64,000 nt of DNA from the NCBI RefSeq assembly GCF_026191725.2, contig NZ_CP120863.1, positions 2,460,001-2,524,000 of the forward strand, given 5' to 3'. Positions within the stretch are counted from its first letter, which is position 1, and each line of letters opens with the position of its first letter. Both the position numbers and the translations under genes were made by a program. This DNA comes from Roseibium porphyridii. Its GTDB lineage: Bacteria > Pseudomonadota > Alphaproteobacteria > Rhizobiales > Stappiaceae. The notes under the pieces were generated by a model. The model did not search any database and had not been told where the DNA came from. It saw only the letters and a program-made list of their open reading frames with translations. Positions 17,403 through 25,991 of the stretch are shown here, piece by piece.

Positions 17403-20400
17403 TCAGATTTTATCGGGTTTTTTGAGAGCAGGCTGGGCTCGCAACAGGGCGATTGACGTGTTCAAATGCAGCTCGGCGCCAGTCTGCTGTGCAATGGCAA
17501 CCGACTCCTCAAGTAGTTTTCGGACCTGGGGATGTTCTGCGGAATGCAATTGTGTGGTCGCGACGGCTGACAGACGCATCAGTTCCGCATCGAAATAGGC
17601 TTCCCCGGTCGTCTCGGTAAACCGTCTGACATCATTGAGTTTGACCAATGCCCCCTTGGCATCATTTTTTTCAAGAAGAGCTTCTGCGATCCAGGCTTCC
17701 GCATAGGGTCGTGCAAGGATTGCACCTGTCGAGAGATAATCTTCCAGCCCCTTTTCCATGAGCGGCAACGCGCTGGTGTCGCCGGAATTGAACCGGGCAC
17801 GGCCAAGGTTGATTGCCGCCTGAGCCGCCTGTTGAGCGAAATCCTGGTTCCCGCACAGTTCCATCGCTTTAAGGGCATGCCGCTGGGCATCTGCACTCTT
17901 GCCGCAAAAGTTGTTGGCGGTGGCCAGAAAACAACTTGAGAAAGCCTGACAGAAAGCATGATCAGAGTCCGACGCCATCTGTTCAAGTTCTTCAGAAACT
18001 GCCTGCAACTTTCTGGGCTGATCGGTGAGGGCATAGCACCAGCAAAGGTAGGACCTGGCCAAAATGCCAAGGTCCAGGCTGTAGTTGGTGACCATGTCTT
18101 CAAAGTCGGCACGCTCGGCATCTGATACGGCTGCCAGAAAGGCCTTCTCGGCACCTTGAAGATCTCCCACATAAAACGCGCCGACACCGGTCATGTAGTG
18201 ACCTGCGGCAAGCTCGAGCGCTGTCTGAAGCTGTAATGCGATTTCCAGGAAATCAGCGCTAAGCTCCTGCGCAAATGTGATGTCGGCCTTGACCATATGG
18301 GCACCCCAAAGGCCCCAGATCATCTGAAGGTTTTCAGATGACCTGTCTTGAGGTTTCTTGAGTGTGCGGGCTTTGGAATAAACTTCCTGGACCTCTTCAG
18401 ATGCAAACCCGTGATTGGTGATCATCTGCGGCCCCAGCAGCAGCAGAAAGCGGCTGATGGTGCTGTCGCGTTTCTGATGACTTTCGATCCCGCGTGCAAG
18501 TTCGAGCGCTTTTCTGAAGTGTTTTCCAGCGTCTTTATGCGCTGCAAGGCGCACGGCCTGCAGGCCTGCGATCTCAAGATAGTCCAAAGACGCAGCAACG
18601 TTTCCTGCTTGTTCAAAGTGATGTGCGATGACTTCGGCGGCCGCCTCGGGCTGGTTCTCCGGGTCGCGCGTTAGGGCCGAGGCGATCCTGGCATGAAACT
18701 CTTTTCTGACTTTCGGTCCAATTGACTGGTAAGCCAGATCCTGAACAAGGCCGTGCTTGAATTCGTATTGGTTCTTTTCTTCGTCTTCTCTGGGAAAAAT
18801 CAGGCCGGATTTTTGGAAGGCGGCAAGATGCTTCTTGACTGCTTTGCCGGGGAGGCCGGCGATATCTGTCAAAAGCTTCTGGTCGAACTTTCCGCCAATG
18901 GCCGATGCCATCAAAAGCAGGTCTTTGTCGTTGCCCAAGTGCGAAATCCGCGCTGCCAGGGTTTCTCGCAAGGAAGCGGGAATAAGCGTTTCCCTGCGCT
19001 CTTCGAAGAAGTCGCCTCCACGATCAATTGCAATGTTCATCAGCTCTTCCAGAAACAGCGGAATCCCGTCTGATTTCCGTACAACATGCTCATAGTGAGC
19101 GTCAGTCATGTCGCGTGGCCGCAATTGACTGGCCAGGAAGCGGGTCTGCTCCCGGGTCAGCTGCTGCATTCGGCACGTGCTGTCTGCAAGGTCTGCGAGT
19201 TCAGTCGCACCCGGACCTGGCCGTGTGCTGACAAGAGTGAGAACACGGCTCTTTGTCAGTGTTTCTGCCAGATATGCGATCAACTCAAGCGAGCTGCTGT
19301 CCATCCAGTGCGCATCTTCAAAAACCAAAACGACCGGATGAATCTGGGACAGCTGGTGAAAGCAGTCTTTCAGGGTCTGCAGCGGCGCTTCGGCGGAGAT
19401 CTTTTCTTGCGGTGGGTGGCTGTCGAGCCCGCCGCTTTTCAGGATCGCTCGCAGGTTTGCGTTGTTGCGTGGTGTGTCAAGCTTCAGGTCCACAAGAAGT
19501 GTTTGGACAACGCTGCCGATCAGGCTCGGGCTCTGCAGCCCCTTAAGGCCCAGGAAACTGTAGAGGCCTTGAGCGACAGGAAAAAACGGTGTTCGCCTGT
19601 GATGCACTGAACCGCTGAAATTCAGAACCAACGCCTGGTCGGATCCCGCTTTTTGCAGAAAAGTGTGTATCAGGCGGGACTTGCCTATGCCTGGGTCGCC
19701 TTCAATCAGGATCAGTTGGGGCTTGTCATCTTTCACCGCGCTCCAGTTGAGGCGCAGTGTTTTCAACTCGTTCGTTCTGCCTGCAAAGGCAGAAAGCGAT
19801 TTATCACGCGCATTTGGCAAGGTGGTGGAAGGCGGTGCAATGCTTTGCAGGACCTCAAAGGCAATACCCGCACCGTCTGACAATTGCACTTGCCTGTATT
19901 CGAAATTGCTTCGGAACAGCGAGCGGGTGTTGCCGGACACAAGCAGGGTGTTGCCGCACGCGTTTTTTTCCAGAAGCGAGGCCTCATCAAAGACTTTGCC
20001 TGAGACATCCTGCGGCGACAGGCTAGGTCCTTCGCTAGGGACGACAAAACCGACACCACTGGCAATTCCACAGCGCAGTTGCGCCTGAAAGGTGCTGTCG
20101 TCGTTTTTGAAAATTCTGAGAATCTTTTGTGCCGCGAGCACTGCGCGTTCAGCATCCAGTTCCTTCAAAACCGGCACACCGAACACCAGTAGCTTTTGTC
20201 CGTTTGGCAAATTGACCAGTTTGCCGCCAAACTCGGAAGCGGTGACCGCACAGATGGTTCCCAGCTTCGCGAAAAGCATGTCATATGTTGCATCGGGCAG
20301 GGGCGCGTGTGTTGACCCGGCTGTATTGATCCCGAAAACAACCACACTCAACTCTGACCGCAAGGGTATTGTGCCTGATGTGGGGGAGGGCTTTTCGTCA

Positions 20401-20471
20401 GGCGTGGGGCTGGATTGAGCCTTGCCTTTGTTTTTTCCGGACTTTCTTGACGCAGGCAATTTGGCTTCCAC
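17403..20471 (-). CDS. Large signalling ATPase: degenerate class III cyclase domain, AAA ATPase, TPR-like repeats
   Basis: A 1022-residue protein. Residues 40-210 align with class III nucleotide cyclase folds but lack both metal-binding aspartates: the first strand reads SVVVFGINT and the usual GDG is replaced by LPNGQKLLVFG. It is therefore probably not a cyclase and may be a ligand or pseudo-enzyme domain. An AAA/STAND-type ATPase follows, with Walker A GDPGIGKSR (about 258-266) and Walker B LVFEDAHWMD. The C-terminal 450 residues are helical TPR-like repeats. The start is read as GTG 20469-20471 with a weak ribosome site. It likely senses a signal and acts with or controls the transglutaminase-like gene downstream. 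Confidence 0.85.
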   Translation of the reverse strand: MEAKLPASRKSGKNKGKAQSSPTPDEKPSPTSGTIPLRSELSVVVFGINTAGSTHAPLPDATYDMLFAKLGTICAVTASEFGGKLVNLPNGQKLLVFGVPVLKELDAERAVLAAQKILRIFKNDDSTFQAQLRCGIASGVGFVVPSEGPSLSPQDVSGKVFDEASLLEKNACGNTLLVSGNTRSLFRSNFEYRQVQLSDGAGIAFEVLQSIAPPSTTLPNARDKSLSAFAGRTNELKTLRLNWSAVKDDKPQLILIEGDPGIGKSRLIHTFLQKAGSDQALVLNFSGSVHHRRTPFFPVAQGLYSFLGLKGLQSPSLIGSVVQTLLVDLKLDTPRNNANLRAILKSGGLDSHPPQEKISAEAPLQTLKDCFHQLSQIHPVVLVFEDAHWMDSSSLELIAYLAETLTKSRVLTLVSTRPGPGATELADLADSTCRMQQLTREQTRFLASQLRPRDMTDAHYEHVVRKSDGIPLFLEELMNIAIDRGGDFFEERRETLIPASLRETLAARISHLGNDKDLLLMASAIGGKFDQKLLTDIAGLPGKAVKKHLAAFQKSGLIFPREDEEKNQYEFKHGLVQDLAYQSIGPKVRKEFHARIASALTRDPENQPEAAAEVIAHHFEQAGNVAASLDYLEIAGLQAVRLAAHKDAGKHFRKALELARGIESHQKRDSTISRFLLLLGPQMITNHGFASEEVQEVYSKARTLKKPQDRSSENLQMIWGLWGAHMVKADITFAQELSADFLEIALQLQTALELAAGHYMTGVGAFYVGDLQGAEKAFLAAVSDAERADFEDMVTNYSLDLGILARSYLCWCYALTDQPRKLQAVSEELEQMASDSDHAFCQAFSSCFLATANNFCGKSADAQRHALKAMELCGNQDFAQQAAQAAINLGRARFNSGDTSALPLMEKGLEDYLSTGAILARPYAEAWIAEALLEKNDAKGALVKLNDVRRFTETTGEAYFDAELMRLSAVATTQLHSAEHPQVRKLLEESVAIAQQTGAELHLNTSIALLRAQPALKKPDKI

Positions 20472-20760
20472 CTGGGATTGTCGATACCGCGATCTTCAGC
20501 AATATCGGGCATTGTCTCGACATTAGCAATTTAGAGTTGTTGCGCCCAGATTTATTCACAAGGATTACCAGGAAACTAACAGTGTTATTTTTTGCGTTGA
20601 AAGGTATTTCCCGCACGAACATTAAATCCTTGCAGGGTAATGCGTAATTTTTACAATACGGATAAGTTCATAAATGCTGAAGGCGACAGGCTCAGTCAGT
20701 CTTTCAGCCATTCAAATGGGCACAACCCAGATTTAAGACTGTCTCGTTGTTCGAAGCATA
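20472..20760. other. Intergenic region upstream of the large ATPase
   Basis: About 290 bases between two minus-strand genes, AT-rich near 20,560-20,680. It should hold the promoter of the ATPase gene. I see no gene and no strong hairpin. Confidence 0.5.
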
Positions 20761-21555
20761 TCACTGCTGTAGCGAGGCCAAGAACAGGTCGATTTTGCTG
20801 TTCAAAGATGGAAGGTTCTGGCGCAAACGATCCCACATCGCTTCTTTTGAGCTCTCTTTGGAAAACGCGAGATAAATGTCGGCCACCCCGATCGGATCTT
20901 CGAATGGAGCGACTGTCTTCATGCCAATTCGGTCGGCTGTCCAAAGTGTCATTATGCGCGGCGCGACAAAAGCATCGATGCGGCCGTGATGCGTGGCCAT
21001 CAACAGCTGTACGACGGTGTCTCGCTGTTCAATCTTCGCCTTTCCGCTTTCCTCAAGAGCGCGGAAATTGGGATGCATTCGACCCTTTGCGATCTTTCCG
21101 ATTGTCAGACCGTGAAGCTCTGCGGCTTTTCCGGTGAATGCGAGGCCAGAATCCTTGCGTGCAAAGATTGCCATTTCGAACTGGACAATGGGTTCTTGCG
21201 GATAGGCGAGCCACTCCTCACGCTCGGGCGTGTGAACGACAGGGAAAATCAGGTCCGCCCGTCCTTGCTGTGTGGCAAGCTGGGCGCGGGGCCAATTGGT
21301 CACCACGAATTCAACACCGACACTGGAAGTCTTGGACGCATTTTGAAGCAGGTCGACCAGAAGCCCTGCAGCCTGACCATCCTCGCCAGAATAGAGGTAA
21401 GGCGGTGCTTGAAATCCTGTGACTACCAGATCGTTGGTCTCAGCGTTCGCCGGTTGGTTGGACCCTGGGAGCATGAGGCCTACGAAGATGGCAGCGAAAG
21501 CTGCAATTCTGGAAATCTGCAATTGAATTTTACCGCGTTTCAAAAGAAACAGCAT
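20761..21555 (-). CDS. Periplasmic substrate-binding protein, family 3 (transporter-like)
   Basis: A 264-residue exported protein. A signal peptide (hydrophobic core AAFAAIFVGLML, cleavage near ANA-E) precedes a type II periplasmic-binding fold with segments typical of SBP family 3 (ADLIFPVVHTPEREEWLAY; a later hinge near RIDAFVAPR). No ABC permease or ATPase is adjacent, so it may be an orphan binding protein or a sensory ligand-binding domain, as is common for this subfamily. Start ATG 21553-21555 follows AAGGGA. Confidence 0.8.
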   Translation of the reverse strand: MLFLLKRGKIQLQISRIAAFAAIFVGLMLPGSNQPANAETNDLVVTGFQAPPYLYSGEDGQAAGLLVDLLQNASKTSSVGVEFVVTNWPRAQLATQQGRADLIFPVVHTPEREEWLAYPQEPIVQFEMAIFARKDSGLAFTGKAAELHGLTIGKIAKGRMHPNFRALEESGKAKIEQRDTVVQLLMATHHGRIDAFVAPRIMTLWTADRIGMKTVAPFEDPIGVADIYLAFSKESSKEAMWDRLRQNLPSLNSKIDLFLASLQQ

Positions 21556-22022
21556 TTCCCTTGGACCTCTTGTCGAATGCCGCGCTGCACGAAGACTTCA
21601 TTAGCTCTGCAAGCAAGTTAAAGTCGTGCCAATTAACAAATCAATTTGTATTTTACCTTGGGTAAATTCTTAGTAAAAAGGTATATTGTTAATTGTTTAG
21701 CGAATTTCGCTCGGAATTTATTTAATTTATTAGGAAAAGTGTCAATTTTAGTATGTTGAAAATGCGTTCTCAGTTTCACGGTCACTTCATGCTTTGCTCA
21801 GGAAACAAGTGCATTATTTGATCGTGCGGCTTCTCAAACCTTTGGATTGTCAGTCTCTAAAGCGCCAAACACATGCAATTTTGTCTGCTGGAAGCAGCCT
21901 TTTCGATTGTCGGCAGACAAGCGAGATCGGACGGGCGCTTCAACGCGTTGCCTCCAACCGCAGGTTTTGGTCATAGAGGCCAAGTGCACGATATCTCGCA
22001 GTCAACGCTGTCCGTTGCGATG
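21556..22022. other. AT-rich intergenic region
   Basis: Roughly 470 bases. The first part (21,620-21,760) is strongly AT-rich and likely contains the promoter for the binding-protein gene. The rest has no open frame with a ribosome site that I would defend. Confidence 0.5.
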
Positions 22023-22256
22023 TTATTTTTTTTCCACCGACCGACTGATCTCGGTGATGACACCGAAAGCGACGGCGGCCAGGATTTTCATGATACCGCT
22101 ATCGATTGCCTGTTCCGTGGTGGCCTGTCCGAGAAACAGACCGGGACGCGGTTCAACAATAGCTCCCATTGCAACCCCGGCAGCAACTGCTATTTGAATG
22201 CATCCAAGGAAAAATACAACTCCAGCGATTAACGTACCCAACTTAGTAAAAGGCAT
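22023..22256 (-). CDS. Small hypothetical membrane protein
   Basis: A 77-residue protein with two hydrophobic segments, one near residues 9-32 (AGVVFFLGCIQIAVAAGVA) and one near 53-66, and a charged C-terminus ending VEKK. ATG 22254-22256 has a GAGAGA stretch upstream. Composition and the absence of stops support a real gene, but it matches no family I recognise. Confidence 0.5.
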   Translation of the reverse strand: MPFTKLGTLIAGVVFFLGCIQIAVAAGVAMGAIVEPRPGLFLGQATTEQAIDSGIMKILAAVAFGVITEISRSVEKK

Positions 22257-22438
22257 TGGAATGTCTCTCGATGTATTTGGTAGTTGCTGAAGATTACCTT
22301 GCGCTATGCTTCCTTCAAGTCATTGTTCAAAATACCCTAAATATCGAAAGTTTTAATAAAAGAAGCTCGAAATCAGCCAAACAAAGAGGCCATGTTTCGA
22401 AGTGAGAGTTCGCCCGTTCAAACAAAGACCGACTTGAA

Positions 22439-22489
22439 CGAGCCATGCGCCGCATGGCGCTCGATTGCTTGGTTGGCATTCTGCCAACC
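22439..22489. terminator. Two successive hairpins after prfH
   Basis: An imperfect dyad at 22439-22463 (CGAGC.CATGCG against CGCATGG.GCTCG) is followed by a perfect 8-bp stem, GGTTGGCA/TGCCAACC (22471-22478 with 22482-22489). There is no T-run, but the position just past the prfH stop suggests a transcript end or a 3' stabiliser. Confidence 0.45.
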
Positions 22490-22537
22490 GATTACCAACA
22501 AAGCATCAGGGATCGCATGACTGTTCTCCTTTGTTTT

Positions 22538-23179
22538 TCAACGGCGTTCGGTAAACCGTTCACCTTTGAATATTCTGCAAGGATTGCCCCGTTCCAATTG
22601 TTTATGGAGTTGGTTTTGGGCAGACTTTTCCCGCGCGATACCTTCTTCGCGTTTCAGAAACAGCTTTGACTTCAGCCTCTCCAGAGCAACTTGCCGGTTT
22701 CTGTGCTGTGAGCGTTCATCTGTCGATGTGGCGGTTAGTCCGGTCGGCAAGTGGGTGACCCGGACCCCGCTGTCAGTTGTGTTCTGGTGCTGACCACCGG
22801 GACCGCCCGAGCGAAACGTTTCGGTTTTCAGCGCTGAGGCCTCAAGGTCCGGAACAGGCCGTGTTGCGGTTCCAACCGCAAAAACACCGACAAACCAGTT
22901 CTGCCGTTTATGATGAGGACGAAACGGGCTTTTGCAGGTCCATTGCACAGTACCCGTCCAACTCAAGGAGAGTGTCCCAGAGGCTGCTCCCGTCAAGGTG
23001 ACAAGAGCTGAACTTGGATCCTCGTTGTCTGCTTCACTCGCAATTTCGGCTTGGAACTGAATGCCGGCCTTTTTTGCTTCCCTTTCGATCTGGCGAAGAA
23101 TGTGAGACACAGCTCTTCTGCATTCGCGCGGACCGTCCCCGCTTGTGACCAGCAATCTGCTTTGTGGGTGTGTGGTCAT
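22538..23179 (-). CDS. prfH: Peptide chain release factor homologue PrfH
   Basis: A 213-residue class I release-factor homologue that keeps the catalytic GGQ (residues 128-130 in RSGGPGGQHQNTTDSGVR) but lacks the long N-terminal and stop-codon-reading domains of RF1/RF2. PrfH family members act on stalled or damaged ribosomes, releasing the nascent chain. The gene overlaps the end of rtcB by four bases (ATGA), giving the known RtcB2-PrfH module, in which PrfH helps repair ribosomes cleaved in the 16S decoding centre together with the RNA ligase. Confidence 0.93.
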   Translation of the reverse strand: MTTHPQSRLLVTSGDGPRECRRAVSHILRQIEREAKKAGIQFQAEIASEADNEDPSSALVTLTGAASGTLSLSWTGTVQWTCKSPFRPHHKRQNWFVGVFAVGTATRPVPDLEASALKTETFRSGGPGGQHQNTTDSGVRVTHLPTGLTATSTDERSQHRNRQVALERLKSKLFLKREEGIAREKSAQNQLHKQLERGNPCRIFKGERFTERR

Positions 23180-24372
23180 CGTCTGCTCCTTCGATCCAGC
23201 AAACGGCGTTTCTTGTCCTGGCGGGCTATTGATTGCGCCTGTCTAGCCGCTTTCTTGAAAGTCAGAAGCGGTTTGAGGGAAGCAACGTTCGTAGCAAGCC
23301 CCGCGTTGACAAGCTCCTCTAGAACACGCTTCGGATCCTTGTAGGCATTCGGTGCTTCCTCGATCAGGAGCTGTCTGTCTTCACAAACAACAAGTCCGCC
23401 AAAGGAGGTCCGAGCAAGCTCGTTTCGTTCGGAACGTGTTGCGCCCGCACGGCCTATCATGGACCGGCGATCATATTTCCGCCCGGCTCCGTGAGCCAGA
23501 GAAGCTAGTGCATCCGGTTTATCGCTCTTGGTGACAAGCAGATAGCTCAATGCGTCCCTGGAACCAGCCAAGGGAACCAAAGGGATATCGGCCTTTGCAG
23601 CCCCCTTGCGATGCAGAAAAGCGCCGTCCCAAATTTCAATCATGTTGTGGGGCGCGTCGGTGACCAATGTCAGCTCGCAGCGCAGAGCCTCGGCAGCTCG
23701 TTCTGCGATAAGGGTTCGGTTCAGGCTGGCCCAACGAATGGCCTGACAATGGTCCTGCCAATAGACATGGCCTTCAGTACTATCAGGATCCAGTCCGGCA
23801 AATCGGTCGAGCACGGTGCTGAACACAGCCGTACCCAGGGAGCGTGACCCTGAATGAACCAGAAGCGCGAGATCTCCTTTCTTGAGCCCGAACGTTTCAA
23901 GTGCGGTACTATCAGCGTTGGCGTCAACGACCTGCAATTCACAGAAGTGGTTTCCGCCGCCGATTGTTCCAAGGGCTTGAGCATGCAAGTTTTCCCGCAG
24001 GTCCAAGGCCTTCAGGCGTGCCGCGCTTGCGCCTTGCCAGCTGCCTTCCAGCATGCGGAGTTTTTGCGCTGCCTTGTCCAGACGAAGCTTGCGAGCCGGC
24101 AAATCGAGCGCAAACAGGCTCATCCCGCAGCCAATGTCGTTGCCGATCAGCTGCGGATAGATCCGGTCAGCCAGTATTGCGCTGCCGACAGGGCCATATT
24201 TGCCCGGATGAAGATCCGGGAAGGCTGCAATGCTGAGAACGCCTCGCATTGCAGCCACTTGCTCGAGCTGGTCTTCAGCTGTGCCTTCAATCCAGCAACG
24301 GTCGGAATAGAAACGATGAATAAACGCCGTGCGATCAGGTCGCACGGAGCGTTCTTTTGTAGAAGTGCCCAT
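23176..24372 (-). CDS. rtcB: RNA ligase RtcB (RtcB2 subtype, paired with PrfH)
   Basis: A 398-residue RNA-splicing ligase that joins 2',3'-cyclic phosphate or 3'-phosphate ends to 5'-OH ends using GTP and Mn2+. The metal and nucleotide residues are visible: D79/C82 (GNDIGCGM), N141/H142 (GGGNHFCE), H173 (VHSGSRSLG), H242 (PHNMIE), and the guanylylated histidine H294 (AHGAGRKYDR). Start ATG 24370-24372 has AAAGG upstream. Coupling to prfH marks it as the RtcB2 type, which reseals cleaved 16S rRNA, unlike the stand-alone housekeeping-type RtcB. No RtcR regulator is next to it. Confidence 0.95.
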   Translation of the reverse strand: MGTSTKERSVRPDRTAFIHRFYSDRCWIEGTAEDQLEQVAAMRGVLSIAAFPDLHPGKYGPVGSAILADRIYPQLIGNDIGCGMSLFALDLPARKLRLDKAAQKLRMLEGSWQGASAARLKALDLRENLHAQALGTIGGGNHFCELQVVDANADSTALETFGLKKGDLALLVHSGSRSLGTAVFSTVLDRFAGLDPDSTEGHVYWQDHCQAIRWASLNRTLIAERAAEALRCELTLVTDAPHNMIEIWDGAFLHRKGAAKADIPLVPLAGSRDALSYLLVTKSDKPDALASLAHGAGRKYDRRSMIGRAGATRSERNELARTSFGGLVVCEDRQLLIEEAPNAYKDPKRVLEELVNAGLATNVASLKPLLTFKKAARQAQSIARQDKKRRLLDRRSRR

Positions 24373-24733
24373 TTGGGAACCTTTTTGAAAACAGGATAAA
24401 CGTCAGGTGCAAGGATTGCTTGCCCTGGTTTCCTCCGACGCACCGCTATCGCGGTTTAGCGAAGGATTGCCGCCCTTTTGGGCGTGCGGTGCATGGTCAT
24501 CATGTCCGGCGTCCCGTTTTCAAAAAAACAATTAGTGCCGCTTGTTGCGGTGGCAGAGACATAGGCATTGGTCCGGAACATTGCAACCAAAGACGTTTGT
24601 GGACTGACAATTGTCCAAATGGTGTGGCGAGTGAGCAACGAAGACAAGGCTGGCTGATAGCTCCGGTAAAACGAAGATCAGGCGCGCTTGCGGCGCACCT
24701 GATCTGCTTGATTGGAGGGCTTTTTAACGAGGC
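24373..24733. other. Intergenic region upstream of rtcB with a terminator at its far end
   Basis: About 360 bases. It should contain the rtcB promoter; I could not pick out a clear -35/-10 or sigma-54 site. The stretch around 24,440-24,495 has several short dyads but no gene. A terminator for the next gene lies at 24675-24705. Confidence 0.5.
24675..24705 (-). terminator. Intrinsic terminator of the YHS-protein gene
   Basis: A 13-bp stem with one mismatch (AGATCAGG 24675-24682 pairs with CCTGATCT 24698-24705, extended inward by GCGC pairs) is followed on the minus strand by TCGTTTT. It lies 29 bases past the stop of the gene at 24734. Confidence 0.65.
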
Positions 24734-25219
24734 TTACAGCTCGTTGGCAGCGGTTGAGCGGATCTTTTCCCAGTTCTGAGCGGCCTTGGCGATGGTACCT
24801 GCTTCATCCTTCTGGAATTCGCGAAAGATCTCCTCATTCAGGAAGAGATACAGCTTGTCGTCAACAACCGCGGCAAACTGAGGGTCGCCGTCGAATTTCT
24901 TGCCGACCGAAACGCCAAAAGTACAGAAACCACCGTTTTGCGGAAGATACGCGGCCGGGTCGGCTGTGAATTTGTCCATGGTTTCCTTTGAAGAGAAGTA
25001 ATAGGCAACGTCATCATGAACGGCTGTATGACGGGCCGCGCCATCGATCCGGTTGCCAAGACTGACGAATGCGACAGGATCGACACCATGCATTCCAAGG
25101 GCGGCTCCGGCGGCTGTCAGACCACTGGATGTGTTGTACTCGTCTGCCGAAAACGCGGGGCTGGACAGATTGGCAATGCTCAGAAGCGCTGCTGCAACAA
25201 GTGTCTTGGACAAGGACAT
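24734..25219 (-). CDS. Exported YHS-domain protein
   Basis: A 161-residue protein with a clear signal peptide (MSLSKTLVAAALLSIANL, cleavage after FSA). The mature part is a YHS-type domain (GVDPVAFVSLG..., AYYFSSKETMDKFTADPAAYLPQNGGFCTFGV), a small fold often linked to metal handling and here holding one conserved cysteine in the GGFC motif. ATG 25217-25219 follows AGGAGAATATAA on the minus strand. A 45-bp element shared with the SPW gene lies about 80 bp upstream, so both are probably in the regulon of the nearby AraC protein. Confidence 0.85.
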   Translation of the reverse strand: MSLSKTLVAAALLSIANLSSPAFSADEYNTSSGLTAAGAALGMHGVDPVAFVSLGNRIDGAARHTAVHDDVAYYFSSKETMDKFTADPAAYLPQNGGFCTFGVSVGKKFDGDPQFAAVVDDKLYLFLNEEIFREFQKDEAGTIAKAAQNWEKIRSTAANEL

Positions 25220-25300
25220 TTTATATTCTCCTGACTATGGGTTTGAGAGTTGGTGGCCGATTTGCGTTGTGACCAAGAGCACTTTGCGTTCGGGCCGCTG

Positions 25301-25345
25301 ATTGATCCATGCGCAAAGATCCCTTAAAATTTGCAGATCGTCCGG
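25301..25345. repeat. Copy A of a 45-bp repeated element, candidate AraC operator
   Basis: This block matches 25882-25926 at 35 of 45 positions without gaps, including an identical 14-mer ATTGATCCATGCGC and the blocks ATCC, AAAATT and CGTCCGG. It lies about 80-125 bp upstream of the YHS gene. The paired blocks spaced by about two helical turns fit an AraC-family binding site. Confidence 0.6.
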
Positions 25346-25361
25346 CGGGTCGCTTAAATAG

Positions 25362-25389
25362 AAAACACCGGCTGTAAACCGGTGTCTTT
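25362..25389 (-). terminator. Hairpin terminator after the SPW gene
   Basis: A 7-bp stem ACACCGG/CCGGTGT (25365-25371 with 25379-25385) is followed by TTTTC on the minus strand. It would end transcripts of the gene finishing at 25440 just before the YHS control region. Confidence 0.55.
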
Positions 25390-25439
25390 CGCTCAAAGAT
25401 GTGGGCAGGATTGCAAGCAGGTCGCTGCGTCGAGCGCAT

Positions 25440-25811
25440 TCACGCAGCCTGAGGTTCGGCAACATCCGGTTTGTGAAGAGAAACCACGGTCAGAACCGCA
25501 ATGGCGTTGACGATGTAATAGGCAAGATCGATGCCCTTGAAGCCAAGGACGAGCGGCGCCGCCAGGAAGACGACACCTACCGCAAAATCAACGATCAAAT
25601 GGAACGAATAGGGCAGGACCCGGATCAGACCTGTCTCGTGATCGGTCAACAGGGTGAGGATCAACGCCGCGACACCGGTGACGACTGAAAGCCAGAAGGC
25701 AAGGGGATTGGACTGGCCCAGATTGAGTGCCATTGGCAACGCAATGAGGCCAAGTGCGACCGGATAGTCCAAATAGGCATGGATGGATTTGGTGACAAAG
25801 CGAATGTTCAT
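25440..25811 (-). CDS. SPW-repeat-type integral membrane protein
   Basis: A 123-residue protein with about four hydrophobic helices, in the pattern of the SPW family (HAYLDYPVALGLIALPMAL, LAFWLSVVTGVAALILTLLTDHETG, VGVVFLAAPLVLGF). The function of this family is unknown. ATG 25809-25811 follows AGGAGCTTG on the minus strand. The second copy of the 45-bp element lies 71-115 bp upstream, and the AraC gene is divergent from it across 180 bp, so it is probably an AraC target, perhaps linked to stress at the envelope. Confidence 0.82.
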   Translation of the reverse strand: MNIRFVTKSIHAYLDYPVALGLIALPMALNLGQSNPLAFWLSVVTGVAALILTLLTDHETGLIRVLPYSFHLIVDFAVGVVFLAAPLVLGFKGIDLAYYIVNAIAVLTVVSLHKPDVAEPQAA

Positions 25812-25881
25812 ATCAAGCTCCTAATTAAAGACTGGATGGAGGCGGATACCTCTCGAGACTTAAGATGATCCGGGTGGGCCG

Positions 25882-25926
25882 ATTGATCCATGCGCGAAAA
25901 TCCTCGAAAATTGATCGAGCGTCCGG
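25882..25926. repeat. Copy B of the 45-bp repeated element, candidate AraC operator
   Basis: It matches copy A at 25301-25345 in 35 of 45 positions and in the same orientation. It lies in the 180-bp gap between the SPW gene and the divergent AraC gene, so it could control both. No further copies were seen in the window. Confidence 0.6.
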
Positions 25927-25991
25927 GAGGCTTGCGACTTTTGCCTGAAAGCTGCAATACAAGATTTGAACAAGCCTGATGACGGAAAGCC

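Noticed and set aside
25221..25465. Short open frames of 60-76 codons covering the 45-bp repeats
   Set aside because: They share similar translated text only because the DNA element is repeated. They have no good ribosome site, and the regulatory reading explains the position better.
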